64,000 nt of DNA from Physcomitrium patens. Its lineage: Eukaryota > Streptophyta > Bryopsida > Funariales > Funariaceae. Positions 26,601 to 37,620 of the stretch are shown one piece after another. Both the position numbers and the translations under genes were made by a program. Position 1 is the stretch's first letter. Every line of letters starts with the position of its first letter. The stretch spans positions 12,294,733 to 12,358,732 of the forward strand of contig NC_037263.1 in the NCBI RefSeq assembly GCF_000002425.4, read 5' to 3'. Below the pieces are notes generated by a model that saw only the letters and a program-made list of their open reading frames with translations, searched no databases and was not told the origin of the DNA.

Positions 26601-28434
26601 ATAATTGAGATAACTGAAAAACGTGGCCCGAGCAGGCGAGGGGAAAAAACAGACACCGGGATCCGACGCGGCGGTAACGGGGCAGTGCCGGTGTGCCACC
26701 CGCTCCAACCGGTAATCGGGGGCAGACCACGGTGGTAGGGAGAACCTCGCGCGCGGTCAAAGGTCATTGTCTCCGCAACTGCGGAAACGTGTACTCCAGT
26801 TTCATCGCCAGCGTGAGTTTTGTTTTGTTTTGTATATTTTTTTTATTTTGTTGAACGTGTTTGCGGGGTTCTTCTGAGTACTGCTTCTGCCATTTCCCAT
26901 TAGCATTGATGCATGTTGTTGCTGCAGCGCCGTTGCTCCACTCCCCCCTCCTCCTCCTCGATTGCATAACAAATCTTGTCGCCTTCTGCTGCTCTGCTCT
27001 CTTATCTCCCTCTGTAAGTCTCACTTTGTTGTGTTCTTCCCCTGGGTCCATCTCTTTCTCCGCTGTTGTTGTTGCGAGTCCGAGGAAAGAAAAGCTTGAG
27101 AAGAAGGGGTGTAAGCCGGTGGTGGTGTTCGCCTGGCACCCCACAGGAGGATTGGAGATTTCGCGTATTGGGTTGGTGTCTGTTTCTTGTTGCAGGCGGA
27201 GCAATTTACCAATTTTCAGGAAGTGCAGAGATGAGGATATGGTCGTTTCCGCGCGGTTTAGTCCCGAGGGGAGCTATGGGGATATGATGGTTGTCTTGAA
27301 TGCGGTGTCGGTAGGAGGGAAGATTCGGCCGTGGATTGAGTGGGATTGATTCCTGGGTGGGCTTTCGTGTTGCCTGAAATGAGGATTTTCTCGGACGGTG
27401 TCGGGCGGCAAGGTTTTTTTGTGAGATTATTGGGTGTTGAAGCATTGGCGGTTTAGTGTCGTAGTGTGATGCGGGGCACGCGATTGACAGCGTATTTGGA
27501 TGGCAGTACGGTCGGCTTTACTTCTTCAGGTGGACTAGGGTTTGCGTTTCTCCTCTCAGTTGAGGCACAGCGTGAGGGCGGATTATGGGCGTGTTTCTAG
27601 TCAGTGGGAACGAGTCCACCGTTTACTTTCCGTTAGCTTCCGTGTATGAGTTGGATTCTCTCACGTTGCTAGCCTAACTATCTGGTTGAAGAATTAGTAG
27701 TTTGTTGTGTTTTTCACGTTAGGGTTATAGGTTGATTGTATATTTTAGACTAGGGATAGTGCTGTGAATTTGGAATCCTTTAACATCTGCCTTTCTTCGC
27801 TTTCATTATGAAGTTCTGGGCACTGTCTTCTCTGTTGCAATCACGTGCTCTGACCAACCAACCACTTCCGCACGATAGTTCATTTGTTGGTAGATGCAAT
27901 CTGTCGCTCTCGGGATCGATGCTCCACACTCTTTCGTTTTCGAACGTCGTGATGGACTTTTAAATTGGATATGTTGTCGTCTTCTGGAATAACGCGGACA
28001 TGATTTCTGCTCCTTGTCGATTGGACAGTATCTGCGCACAACTTCCATACACGTTGAGAGCAGATCTTGCCGTCGGGTGTTAACTTCTCTTCTCGCAGTT
28101 AGTATTGTTGGCTGGTTCTTTGTTCGACCGTGAAACTCGAAGCCAGCTTTAGGGTTTTCTGGATTTGACCTGTAATGTCACACGTAATATCAGAATGAGA
28201 GAATTATGAACTTGTAATTTCATCTGCGTGGGTTTACGTTGCTTGTTTTCGTCGCCTCTCACTTTTGTGGGTAGTTGTTCTCATCATTGGAATTCCGGAA
28301 TCTGGACTGTGACAGGGTATTGGAGCTGTGCTGACAAACAGCAATCCAATCTTTGGAGGTTTTCTTTGGGGACTTAAAAATTCTCCTCTCTTTTCTTCAC
28401 ATGTATGGGCTAGCCATCGGGTTAACGCCCTTAC
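26601..28434 (+). promoter_or_regulatory. Promoter and 5' leader of the WDR26-like gene
   Basis: A locally GC-rich block at 26,620-26,770 is followed by a pyrimidine-rich stretch. A leader intron at about 27,014-27,195 is plausible (GTAAGT donor, TTGTTGCAG acceptor). Close to the coding start, an ATG at 28,401 opens a 15-codon frame that overlaps the main ATG out of frame and ends at TAG 28,446-28,448. A second ATG at 28,405 is followed at once by GGC TAG. If these bases remain in the mature RNA they should lower translation. A late leader-intron acceptor ending in CTAG at 28,412 would remove them. Confidence 0.45.
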
Positions 28435-30943
28435 ATGGGAGGAGATAGTGACGTTGGGCAACCCCCCTTGAAGCGACAGAAGCTTTCAAAGCCTAGTCAT
28501 AAAACTCCCTGTGAGGGGTCTCGGACAGGTGTGGCAGCCACGGGGTCCGCCGCCCTAATGGCCAGAAGTATTTGTTCTAATGATGGCGAAACGGTGGGGT
28601 CTCATGGTCAAATTCGGAAAGTGGAATTTGTGAGGATCATAGAGCAAGCGCTGTTTTCTCTTGGCTATCAACAGGCAGGTGCAGTGCTGGAAGAGGAGTC
28701 AGGTATTCGACTTCAGTCGCCAGCTGTGCAGCAGTTTCGCGAGGACATCCTGGCAGGGCGTTGGGATGAATGCGTAGCCACGTTATCTGAAATTGGCGTC
28801 CTTGAGGAGTCAACCTACAAGGCTGCATTATTTCTCGTTTTGCAACAGAAGTTTTTGGAGTCTTTAGAGGCTAGCAATACAACTGCAGCGCTGGAGACTT
28901 TGCGCTCAGAGATATCTCCTCTTGGAGTCAGCACTTCCAAAGTTCATCAGCTGGCGAGCTTCATAGTATGTTTTCCAGAGGACCTGCTTGCGAAAGCCCA
29001 ATGGAAGGGTGCTGGGCAAGAGTCTCGTCAGAGTTTGCTAGAAGAGTTACAGCAGTTGCTTCCACCGTCAATCATGGTACCTGAGAGGCGATTAGAGCAT
29101 CTTATTGAGGTTGCACTTCAAGTGCAACGTGAAGCATGTGTTTACCACAATACGCTGGATCATGTCCTGTCTCTTTACTCAGACCATCGCTGTAGTCGGG
29201 ACCAAATTCCAACACGGACTTTGCAGGTACAGAAGTCTATCGCCTATTATTTTCTTTACCCTCTTTTGTGTTCGTGTTCTGGTTGTCTTTTCACGTGGGA
29301 AAGAATTGAGTGTCAATGTTTGGAATAAAGGTTCTTTTATGTGCCTTTGAGTTGTTTATAGATTTTCTGGTTCAACGTATTTTCACAGCCGCAGCAACTT
29401 TGCTGGCTCTTAAATTAATTTTTTATCACTTTTGCGCAGGTTTTAGATGAGCATGATGATGAGGTCTGGTTTTTGCAATTTTCGCATGATGGATATTACC
29501 TTGCATCTTCATCTAAAGACTGCACAGCCATCATTTGGGAGGTTGGTTGCTTTTTGTGGATGATGTCTGGCTCTCAAAAAAAGCAGTTATTATTCCCTTT
29601 TCTCTTAATGTGTTTTAGGTATCTGCTCACAATTATTCAAGTGAGTAATGCCTCAAGCAGACAGTGAATGACTTATGTTTTGCTATTCGACTATTCGCAG
29701 GTTGTAGAAGGTGATTCCCTGAAGGTGAAGTATAAATTCACTGGTCATTCGAAGCCTGTATCTTTTGTAGCCTGGAGTCCTGATGACACCATGCTACTCA
29801 CTTGCGGGAATGAAGAAGTCGTGAAGCTTTGGGACATTTCTACTGGGCAGTGCAAATATACCTATGATAAACCAAATAGCTGCTTTACGTCCTGTGCATG
29901 GTTCCCAGATGGAAAACGATTTGTATCTGGTGGAGGTGACAAGTGTATCTATATGTGGGACTTAGAGGTATGAAAATCTGGTTGGTATTCTATGTCGGTT
30001 CATGGCCAAGTCCCTTTACTTTATTGTTTTTTCCCTTGTACTTCTCCTAACTATTTAGAGGTTTGAATATTTTAAAATTGCATTGCACATTGAGGATCCA
30101 CAGGCCTGACCTTCTATTTAGACACGTTGTTTGAGACGAGGACGCTCAGTTCGTCACTTTTTGAGAAAAAGATTGATTGGACCGTGGCAATTCATTCCTT
30201 GGGTGTTCTATCTCAGATATTTTGTGCTTCAAATCTTTCTGATTTTGTATATTTGTCCCTGGTTCTGACATTTTCGTAAAGGGGCATGAGTTGGAGGCTT
30301 GGAAAGGTGCCCGCATGCCTCGCATCAATGATTTGGCCATCACAACTGACGGAAGTCATATGGTAAGTATTTTTTAATATTTAATGTTCTACATGTCTAT
30401 ATGTTCTGATTGATCTGAAGGATACCTCATACATCTAGGTTATTTCCTCCGAAAAACATAACTAAATATACAATATTTTAAACTGTCCATGTATCACTTC
30501 GGGTTCCGAATTTTTCAGACCTAGTATCATAGAAGATGCCCCATGTGTCTCAGCATTCGTTAAGAGTTTTGTCGCTGTGATGTAAACCACAAGTGTACCA
30601 TCCTTTATTAAGCATTTTCAGTGATGAAGTTATGACTCTTATGGATCATGGCAGGTTAGCATTTGTGATCATAAGAACATCCGCATTTACAACTTGGAGG
30701 AAAAAACAGAGCGAGTCATCGAGGAGGAGAAGCCAATTACTTCACTTTCAGTGAGCAAAAATGGAAGATATTTGTTGGTTAACTTGGTGAGTCAGGAGAT
30801 ACATTTGTGGGACATTTCAGCAGCTACAAAAGATCTGCCTAAGAAATATAGAGGTCACAAACAAGGGCGATATGTGATTCGATCCTGCTTCGGTGGAACC
30901 GATTATGCATTTATTGTCAGCGGTAGCGAAGATTCTCAGGTCT

Positions 30944-30989
<46 letters not shown>

Positions 30990-31500
30990 CTGTCTCTCTG
31001 GTGTCTTTGAGTCGCGAATGGATATCCGAGTCTCTCTTTCATTTCCTTGGAATTTTCTTTTTCTGTTTTACATCTTATTCCCTTCTCAGCCATACTGAGT
31101 GCTTCTGCATGGTTGTCGTCATTCTGGATCAATCAACCCAGTAATTTTCAAGTAGAACCGATACTTAGATAGCAATTATCACAACTACGGAAAATGCCCT
31201 AAGTTTTTCGTAATTGTATTGCAGGTATACATCTGGCACAGGTGGAATGGTGAGTTACTTGACGTGTTGTCAGGTCATTCAGGCACTGTTAACAGCGTAA
31301 GCTGGAATCCGGTGAATCCTCATATGTTTGCATCTGCCAGTGACGACCATACGATTCGGATATGGGGTTTGAGCAACAGACCGATGCCCAAGAAACATGA
31401 TGAGAAACCAGGCTCATCTAATGGCTTTGATCATCTAGTCAATGGTGGGACAAGAGACCTGTTAGAAAATCTGAGGCCCTTTAATTCTGATACGGATTAG
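28435..31500 (+). CDS. WDR26: WDR26-like LisH-CTLH-WD40 protein (GID/CTLH E3 ligase subunit)
   Basis: Six coding exons: 28435-29226, 29440-29541, 29701-29967, 30282-30362, 30655-30939, 31225-31500. They total 1,803 nt, 600 aa plus stop, and all junctions are in phase 0. Residues 10-16 (PPLKRQK) look like a nuclear localisation signal. A LisH motif spans about 61-91 ([18 protein letters not shown]), CTLH/CRA helices about 97-180, and a WD40 propeller about 265-580 with clear WD repeats ([46 protein letters not shown]). The closest known type is plant WDR26 (Arabidopsis At5g08560 family) and yeast Gid7. These are structural and substrate-recruiting subunits of the CTLH/GID ubiquitin ligase. The ends GSSNG...NG after the propeller also match plant proteins. 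The donor of the last intron, CAG|GTCTCC, is weak and runs straight into a (TC)n tract. Confidence 0.96.
30953..30983. repeat. (TC)n microsatellite in the last WDR26 intron
   Basis: About 15 TC units starting 14 bases after the splice donor, followed by TGTG and more TC. Confidence 0.9.
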
Positions 31501-33197
31501 TGTTGTTCATTATATATGGTGCAGGCTTGCAGCACTCGGTTTGTTCCTCTCCTTTGTACATTTGATCTTCTCATCATTTATCTTCTTTATCTGGTGATGT
31601 AAGCATCTGTAGGGATTCTTCATCTTCTTTCTTATTACAGCCAAAGGTTTGATTTCCTCCATAATTTGTGCTCCATAAGTATTGTTCACATGCGATCTGG
31701 TAAGTACGATGGATTATTCGTGTGCCCAATTTTCATGTTACAGTTGTCATTGCTTCTATTAAGGTTTAAAGACTTTTGGTCTGGCTTCAGAAATTGCATC
31801 TTTATTTTCGAAGAACTAAATTAATAGAAAAGTTGATTTTTCCTCCACTCCGCTATCTATTAACTCAAGCCACGAAATTTTCAGGTGGGTTCAAATGAAT
31901 AGGAGTGTCTGGTCTCAACTCACATTATGTATATTCTGTACTTACCAGATAAAATCTGGTCAGCAGGAAGCATTGTAGAGCTTTCGAAATTTGAGACTCT
32001 ATTTCCCGTACCCATTGTGGGTCATCCTTTCTCTCATACTGTTTTTCTTGGTCAATATTAGTGAGTCTAAGCCTATGCTAGCATGAGCTCTTTGTTATCC
32101 CACACTAGCAACATCAGAACCTAAATATGTTATGTTAAAACTCAAACAATGTTTGTATTGAAATGATGGCAAGTAAAATCTCATAGTAAGTTGTACTATA
32201 TTTCGAAATTGGAACTCTTGTGGAATTTGTAATATATTCTTTAGTTGCAAGGACTTCATTCTGTTTCTTATCAGACACGATTTGTGCCTGTAAACTATCC
32301 ATTTATCATCGAGGTGTATTTGTAAACATGTATGTATTGCGGATCATGTTTGTGGTGGAATTCCAACCCTAGATACATCAAGATTTTCTTGATTGCCACA
32401 AATGAGTTTCCAAATGAGAAAGTATCCTTCATGCATTTTCTTGCAACAGTCGACAGCTACTCATTCCTAATAGTAATACTAAGGGCCACGATTAATTTTA
32501 AAATTTTGTATACGTGTGTTAAGCGACTTAGTCTCACCTTGTGATTTCGATTCACAGCGGAAAACTCCTTCAAGATGGAACTCGAGTATATCGTTGATAA
32601 TTCCAGAAATACCCATGTCATGTTACTACGTGAAAGCTGCATTTTTCTCTTACGCCAGTTGCAAAATTCAAAAAGTTATAATGTCTCGATCCGTGGCAAG
32701 AAGCGGTAAATAAAATTTAAAACACAAACCCTACCAAGTGGCAACGCAGTGAACCATACACTCAAACGACAAACTATTCCACATTATTTTAAAAGTAAAC
32801 CTTTGAATGTGACGCCACAAACGACCTTTTGAAAGGATGACTTTATTTCGACTACAATGATTGGTGACGCATGCTGGACAAAACATTCACAATCAGCAAT
32901 ACATTTCTAAGAACGAACTTGCACCCTGTAATAAAAACAAAATAGCATAGCCTTTTTGGTCCACTTGAAGAAACTTCTACTGCTCCACTAACTTGGGAAA
33001 GCTTTGTGAAAAACTAATCGGAAGTACCACTAGTGAAATGCTAAGTCAGACTCAATAAACGAAATCCACCTTTTCCTAAGCACTATCAGAGTTAGTCGGG
33101 CCAGACCAGAAAGCTCCTGAAACATGTAAACCGCAGCAAGGCGTTATATACAAACTCCCGAAAGAAGATTCTTGAACACATTCGACTGAAATTAGGT
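31501..33197. other. Convergent 3' ends of WDR26-like and ABHD17-like genes
   Basis: WDR26 ends at 31,500 on the plus strand and the ABHD17-like gene ends at 33,198 on the minus strand. The 1.7 kb between them must hold both 3' UTRs. No other coding sequence is supported and no clear poly(A) signal can be fixed. Confidence 0.6.
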
Positions 33198-36100
33198 CTA
33201 GGCTGATTCCAAGGACTTCTTAGTGCTGTCAGGAGATCGCTCCAATGATTGAAGGAACTTGCGGAGGTGCTTGATGTATTCTGGATACAATTCCAGATTA
33301 CAATGACCAGCACCTTTCAACCACAGCGGCTCGTATTTCTCCTTGGATAGATCATGTAGTTGCTTACCGTGTGTCCAATCAACTACTTCATCAGACGTTC
33401 CCTGTAATTTATAAACTCGCCATTTGATCAGTCAACTTAAGTCATTCACGAAAAAATAAAACGATAAAAATCAATCTTGTATCTTCGAATTAGTAACATT
33501 TCTACCACAAAACTATAAATTATGATCAGCAGTTAATACATGAAAAATAGCATATAAACCAAACTACTCCATTCCGAGCATGAACAAGAGAAAATTTGTA
33601 AGTTTTGGGCAAAATATGGACACAGTTGAGGAAATATTCGGAGGGAGGAAAGCGCATACTTACATGCATCACGAGTACGGGACAGGAGATTTGACCAATT
33701 TTGTCAATGTTCTGCAAAATTAATTGTAGAAAATACACATTTTAGGAGAAGCATTAATTTAACTATTTCCAACATCATTCAGAGATATAATAATAATGAT
33801 GCGACTTCAGCCGAGTATCTTGAGAGTAAGAAGGGATAGAAAAGCGAAATATTACAAAAGAACCGATTTCACACAGCCAATGGCAAGGACATAATAGCAA
33901 TTACAGTCTAATCTTGGTGAAGGAAAGAAAAAGTAGCCCCACAGACCGCTGAACAAGTCCCCAGTAGTACCAAGATGGAAATGCTACAATGAATGAGTCT
34001 TATTTTTTTAATTTCAGTCAGAAATAAGTGAGTGGTCTGCTCATATAAAATAAAAGCTTTGGAAGAGATTCCGTGTGAATTTGTGAAACCTGCATTACGT
34101 GTTGCTGCAATAAGGAATAGTTCATCAGCATACCTTGTAAATGTCAAACCAGTACGTGCGTTTCACTGGGTACATAACTCGAAGTCCGGAAAGGATTGGA
34201 CTGTGAAGTACAACACCTCGAAGACTGGGTAGCCGAGTAGCCAAATCACAAGTAGGTCCGCTGCCTACTGATTGCCCGTATAACACAATATTCTCTTCGC
34301 GAATACCATACGTGCCCTCCAGGCACTTGTATGCTGCTTCTATATCTGCATATGTGTTTGGTTCACTTGGCTAGAAAACCAAAAAAACAAAACAAAACAA
34401 AACATCAAAAAATCAAAACACCAAAACAATAAGTATAAAAACAAAAAAAACACGATAAGAGTTCGACCAAAACAGGACCACATAGAGGAAAATCCGGAGC
34501 TCAAACCAAATCAGATACTGCTATGCGAATATCCGAGTTACCAAAGCACGGAGAAGATTCACATTTAAAAATTCGATTTACCACGGTTTGTGGGAAAAGC
34601 CGGAGCTCAAACCAAATCAGATACTGCTATGCAAATATCCCAGTTACCAAAGCACGGAGAGGATTCACATTTAAAAATCCGATTTACCACGGTTCGTGGG
34701 TAAGCATTACCGTACTAATCCAAAAGGCGTTAACAATGTTGGCATTATGTGAGAAGGCTCATAAATCCTGTCAGAATTAGATCAACCTATGTGGGGTATC
34801 TTGACCAAAAACGATTCACATGAATTGATGGGTAGAATAACGAAAGTCAAACTTAATATTGCCTAGAAAGACCGTCCACAACCCCGTCCTGGATTAATGA
34901 TATACCACTGCCTTGACAAGAAAGGAGAGACTAACCTTGCCAGTGGATGCACCATATCCTGAGTAATCATAACTGCACATAAGGATCAAGCCACACACTA
35001 AATGAATCAACATATTTCGAATTAAAAATCAACAAATTCAAAACAACTGAAATTGAAACAGCATACACACGGGATAGGAAGGAATCGCTCAATTCACAAG
35101 AGGCCCGCCAAGGTTTCAAGATTGGCACTTCTTAGAAACAATGCAGGCTAATCCAGTGCCGCAGGAAAAGTATCTGGTTTCATAGACCTCAACTTCAATG
35201 GCCAATGCACTACATAGTTGACGAACTAATCTATTAACAATACCTACGCTAACGTATGAAAATCAAAGTTAAACAAGATGGAGTGTGGAAGTTATCAAAT
35301 ATGGAAAGTAGTGGTTCATCTAATTAAATATAGTAGCCACGTTTGCCGGTCGTCGATGCTATGCGTTTACAAGAAGTAACTATCAAAAGAAAAAACCAAA
35401 CCCAAAACTAAGTACAACTAGAATAGTACGTGAACAGAGCTACAAAAAGTATGCGTTGAAATTCACTGTCGATTATGACCTCAAGACCATATCATCAGTC
35501 TCGTCAGAGTACTGATATAACGGCTGCTTCAATCGTGGGAGAAAAAAGATATACATAAAGAACAAAAAACATATTAAATAAAACGAAACGGAATAGTAAA
35601 AATGAAATAAAAAAATAAAAGAACATTCACACAAAACTCCTATCTACTGAATGACCACAATGTCCACCATACAAGGGAGCGCAATTTTCAACCAACTCGA
35701 AATACTTCTAGAAATAGCATCGCTAGAAGATGATCTGGTTCGACATTCAAACCGAAGTACAAAGGATGTAAATGAGCACAGCAGTGGATACTGACCAAGA
35801 TGGATGCTCCTATACTGCTACACAGACTCCCGGAGAGAGTGAACGAGCTGATGCTCAGACATACGCTCGCCAAAGCCGAGATGAGACAGGTTGAACGTCT
35901 ATAACATTCAAACTGCAGCCGGGGTAAGTGAAACCCTTCGACCTCGACTAAAAGGGTGATTATCTTCCTTTAGTACCATAGCTCATAATAATGCTCTGCC
36001 GGGTATTTCGGCAAGCCATTTTTCACATTCGACGTAGATTTCAATCTCGAATCTGCTGCTATGAACAACATATTCCAGTACTCACAGATCTAACTGGGAC

Positions 36101-36705
36101 CTATCATGAGCGGCGCTAAAATAAGGACCGCACCTAAACCGCCATAGTAACCGGAAATGAAACCGTTTATAGAACTCATGCCGAGCTAGTGATTCCGAGA
36201 TTTAAGTGATTGCGTATCATATTTTGAAACCATAATCCCAAGCGTGAAGCATGCTTACGATTAATATTCATACAATATGTCTACAATAAGGACATACCAT
36301 GTACAAGTGAAATTAGGAGATTTCCCGGAACACTAAAAAAAAGAGATAGAAAAGGGGGGGGATTAAAAAAACGAATAAAAAAAAATATATATTCATCACT
36401 CACCCGAGAATGTTGATCCGAAGGTGAACACTAAGCTCTACAAACAGCTCATGCATTTGACCTAGGTCGGCCGCATTTCCATGTGAATAAAGCAGCGTCA
36501 AGGACGCCGACGGATGCCTCACAAATAACGCCACAATCTCGTTGTTCCGCCTAGTCTGCAGTTTCAACACATCTACATTCTCGCGCGGCGCCACATCCGT
36601 CATGCGCAACTTGCCCGTCGCCTCATCTACAACTACCTGATAAGACGGAGGCGTCGGAGGAAAAAACGCAAACCTCGCTGCCACAGACGAGGTCACAGCT
36701 CCCAT
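33198..36705 (-). CDS. ABHD17-like alpha/beta hydrolase (putative protein depalmitoylase)
   Basis: Five coding exons, in order of transcription: 36705-36404, 34972-34936, 34370-34134, 33711-33664, 33401-33198. They total 828 nt, 275 aa plus stop. The start gives [22 protein letters not shown], the conserved N-terminus of plant ABHD17 proteins. The oxyanion block [14 protein letters not shown] is in exon 1, with YDYSGYG in the 37-nt exon 2. The nucleophile is S147 in YGQSVGSG, and the Asp and His are D212 (GTSDE) and H241 (GAGHCN). ABHD17 enzymes remove palmitate from membrane proteins in animals; the plant role is inferred. The mammalian N-terminal cysteine cluster is absent, as usual in plants. 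Intron 1 is 1.4 kb, and intron 2 holds a 106-bp tandem duplication. Length is normal for the family. Confidence 0.95.
34494..34705. repeat. 106-bp tandem duplication in ABHD17 intron 2
   Basis: Two head-to-tail copies, about 34,494-34,599 and 34,600-34,705, each starting CCGGAGCTCAAACC and ending near CCACGGTTYGTGGG. They differ at only a few positions. Confidence 0.92.
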
Positions 36706-37090
36706 CTCTCCGTGCAACGTCCCACCCCGATGGCTTCAACCACCGCTACAATCCACACCAACGCAACCCCGGAGAAAATCACCGCACGCTTACAAAATCA
36801 CATAAAAATCTCACCACTCCACAAACGCGCTATCCCGCCACAGTGGACAAGCAAAGCAAGTCCATGGCGCAAAACATCGCCACCAATACACATACCAACG
36901 GAAAAAACCTCCGCGCGCGAACGAAGCCGACGAGAACTGAACGAAGAAGAAAGGGTTTGCGGACGGAAGGCTACCGCAGGGCAGCACACGAGGCTCTCCC
37001 GCGGCTCACACAAACGGACTCTTCCACAACTGAGCAACGCGAGAAACAAGGCTTAACACAAAGATGCCCAAGGTTTTGAGAAGGGGTGAC
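36706..37090 (-). promoter_or_regulatory. Likely 5' UTR and promoter of the ABHD17-like gene
   Basis: Moderate-GC DNA directly upstream of the minus-strand start codon. The plus-strand and minus-strand ORFs here match nothing known and are taken as chance. Confidence 0.4.
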
Positions 37091-37620
37091 TGCAGGGTAA
37101 GGAGACAGGCTTGCAAAGCAGCCTGGATGATCTCGAGGAGGGAAAAGAAAAAGACGTGAGCGACGAGGAAGAAGACGAAGATGATGAAGAAGACGAAGAA
37201 GAATATGATGAAGAAGATGATGATGAAGATGATATTATGACTCCAAGCATACCCGGCAATATACAACCTCCGCTCCGAACAGACGCTCCACTCTGGCTTC
37301 GCTGCTTTCTATGCCCCCCCCCCCCCCCCCCCCACACGGCTATGGCTGTTCCGGGTCTACAGGCGAGATGCATCGCTCACAGCCCTGTTGCCGCATCGGA
37401 TGACGCCTGTAAAGCGTGGTCAACCGGAGATTCGTCTGGCGAGACTCGGTGTAAACTGGCCTGCGCTACGCTACACTACAGCCTTTCCCCTGCTGGCGCA
37501 GCACGAAGTCTCAGGACAAAAGACCTTCCTCTTCCTCTCCCCTGGTACCTCTTAAGGGGCGGACGTGAAGCAAAAGCAGCAGGTACGAGAAAAGCAGGTC
37601 GGTGAGGATCCAACTACACT
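37091..37620. other. GC-richer block with GA-rich repeat and C homopolymer
   Basis: Holds a GAAGAN/GATGAN triplet-rich stretch at about 37,146-37,238 and a run of about 19 C at 37,314-37,332. A plus-strand frame at 37,111-37,605 would encode an acidic run followed by non-repetitive sequence. It is probably a repeat artefact in an intergenic or promoter region, but an unrecognised transcript cannot be excluded. Confidence 0.35.
37314..37332. repeat. Poly(C) homopolymer
   Basis: About 19 consecutive C. Such a run is prone to sequencing and assembly error, so its length is uncertain. Confidence 0.85.

Noticed and set aside
26861..27349. 162-codon plus-strand frame before WDR26
   Set aside because: Lies in the leader, crosses a plausible leader intron, and has no recognisable motif.
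30917..31132. Minus-strand frame with alternating Arg-Glu
   Set aside because: Translation of the (TC)n tract in a WDR26 intron.
37111..37605. Acidic 164-codon frame
   Set aside because: The only feature is the triplet repeat; no homology or start context. Kept as a finding, not as a gene.
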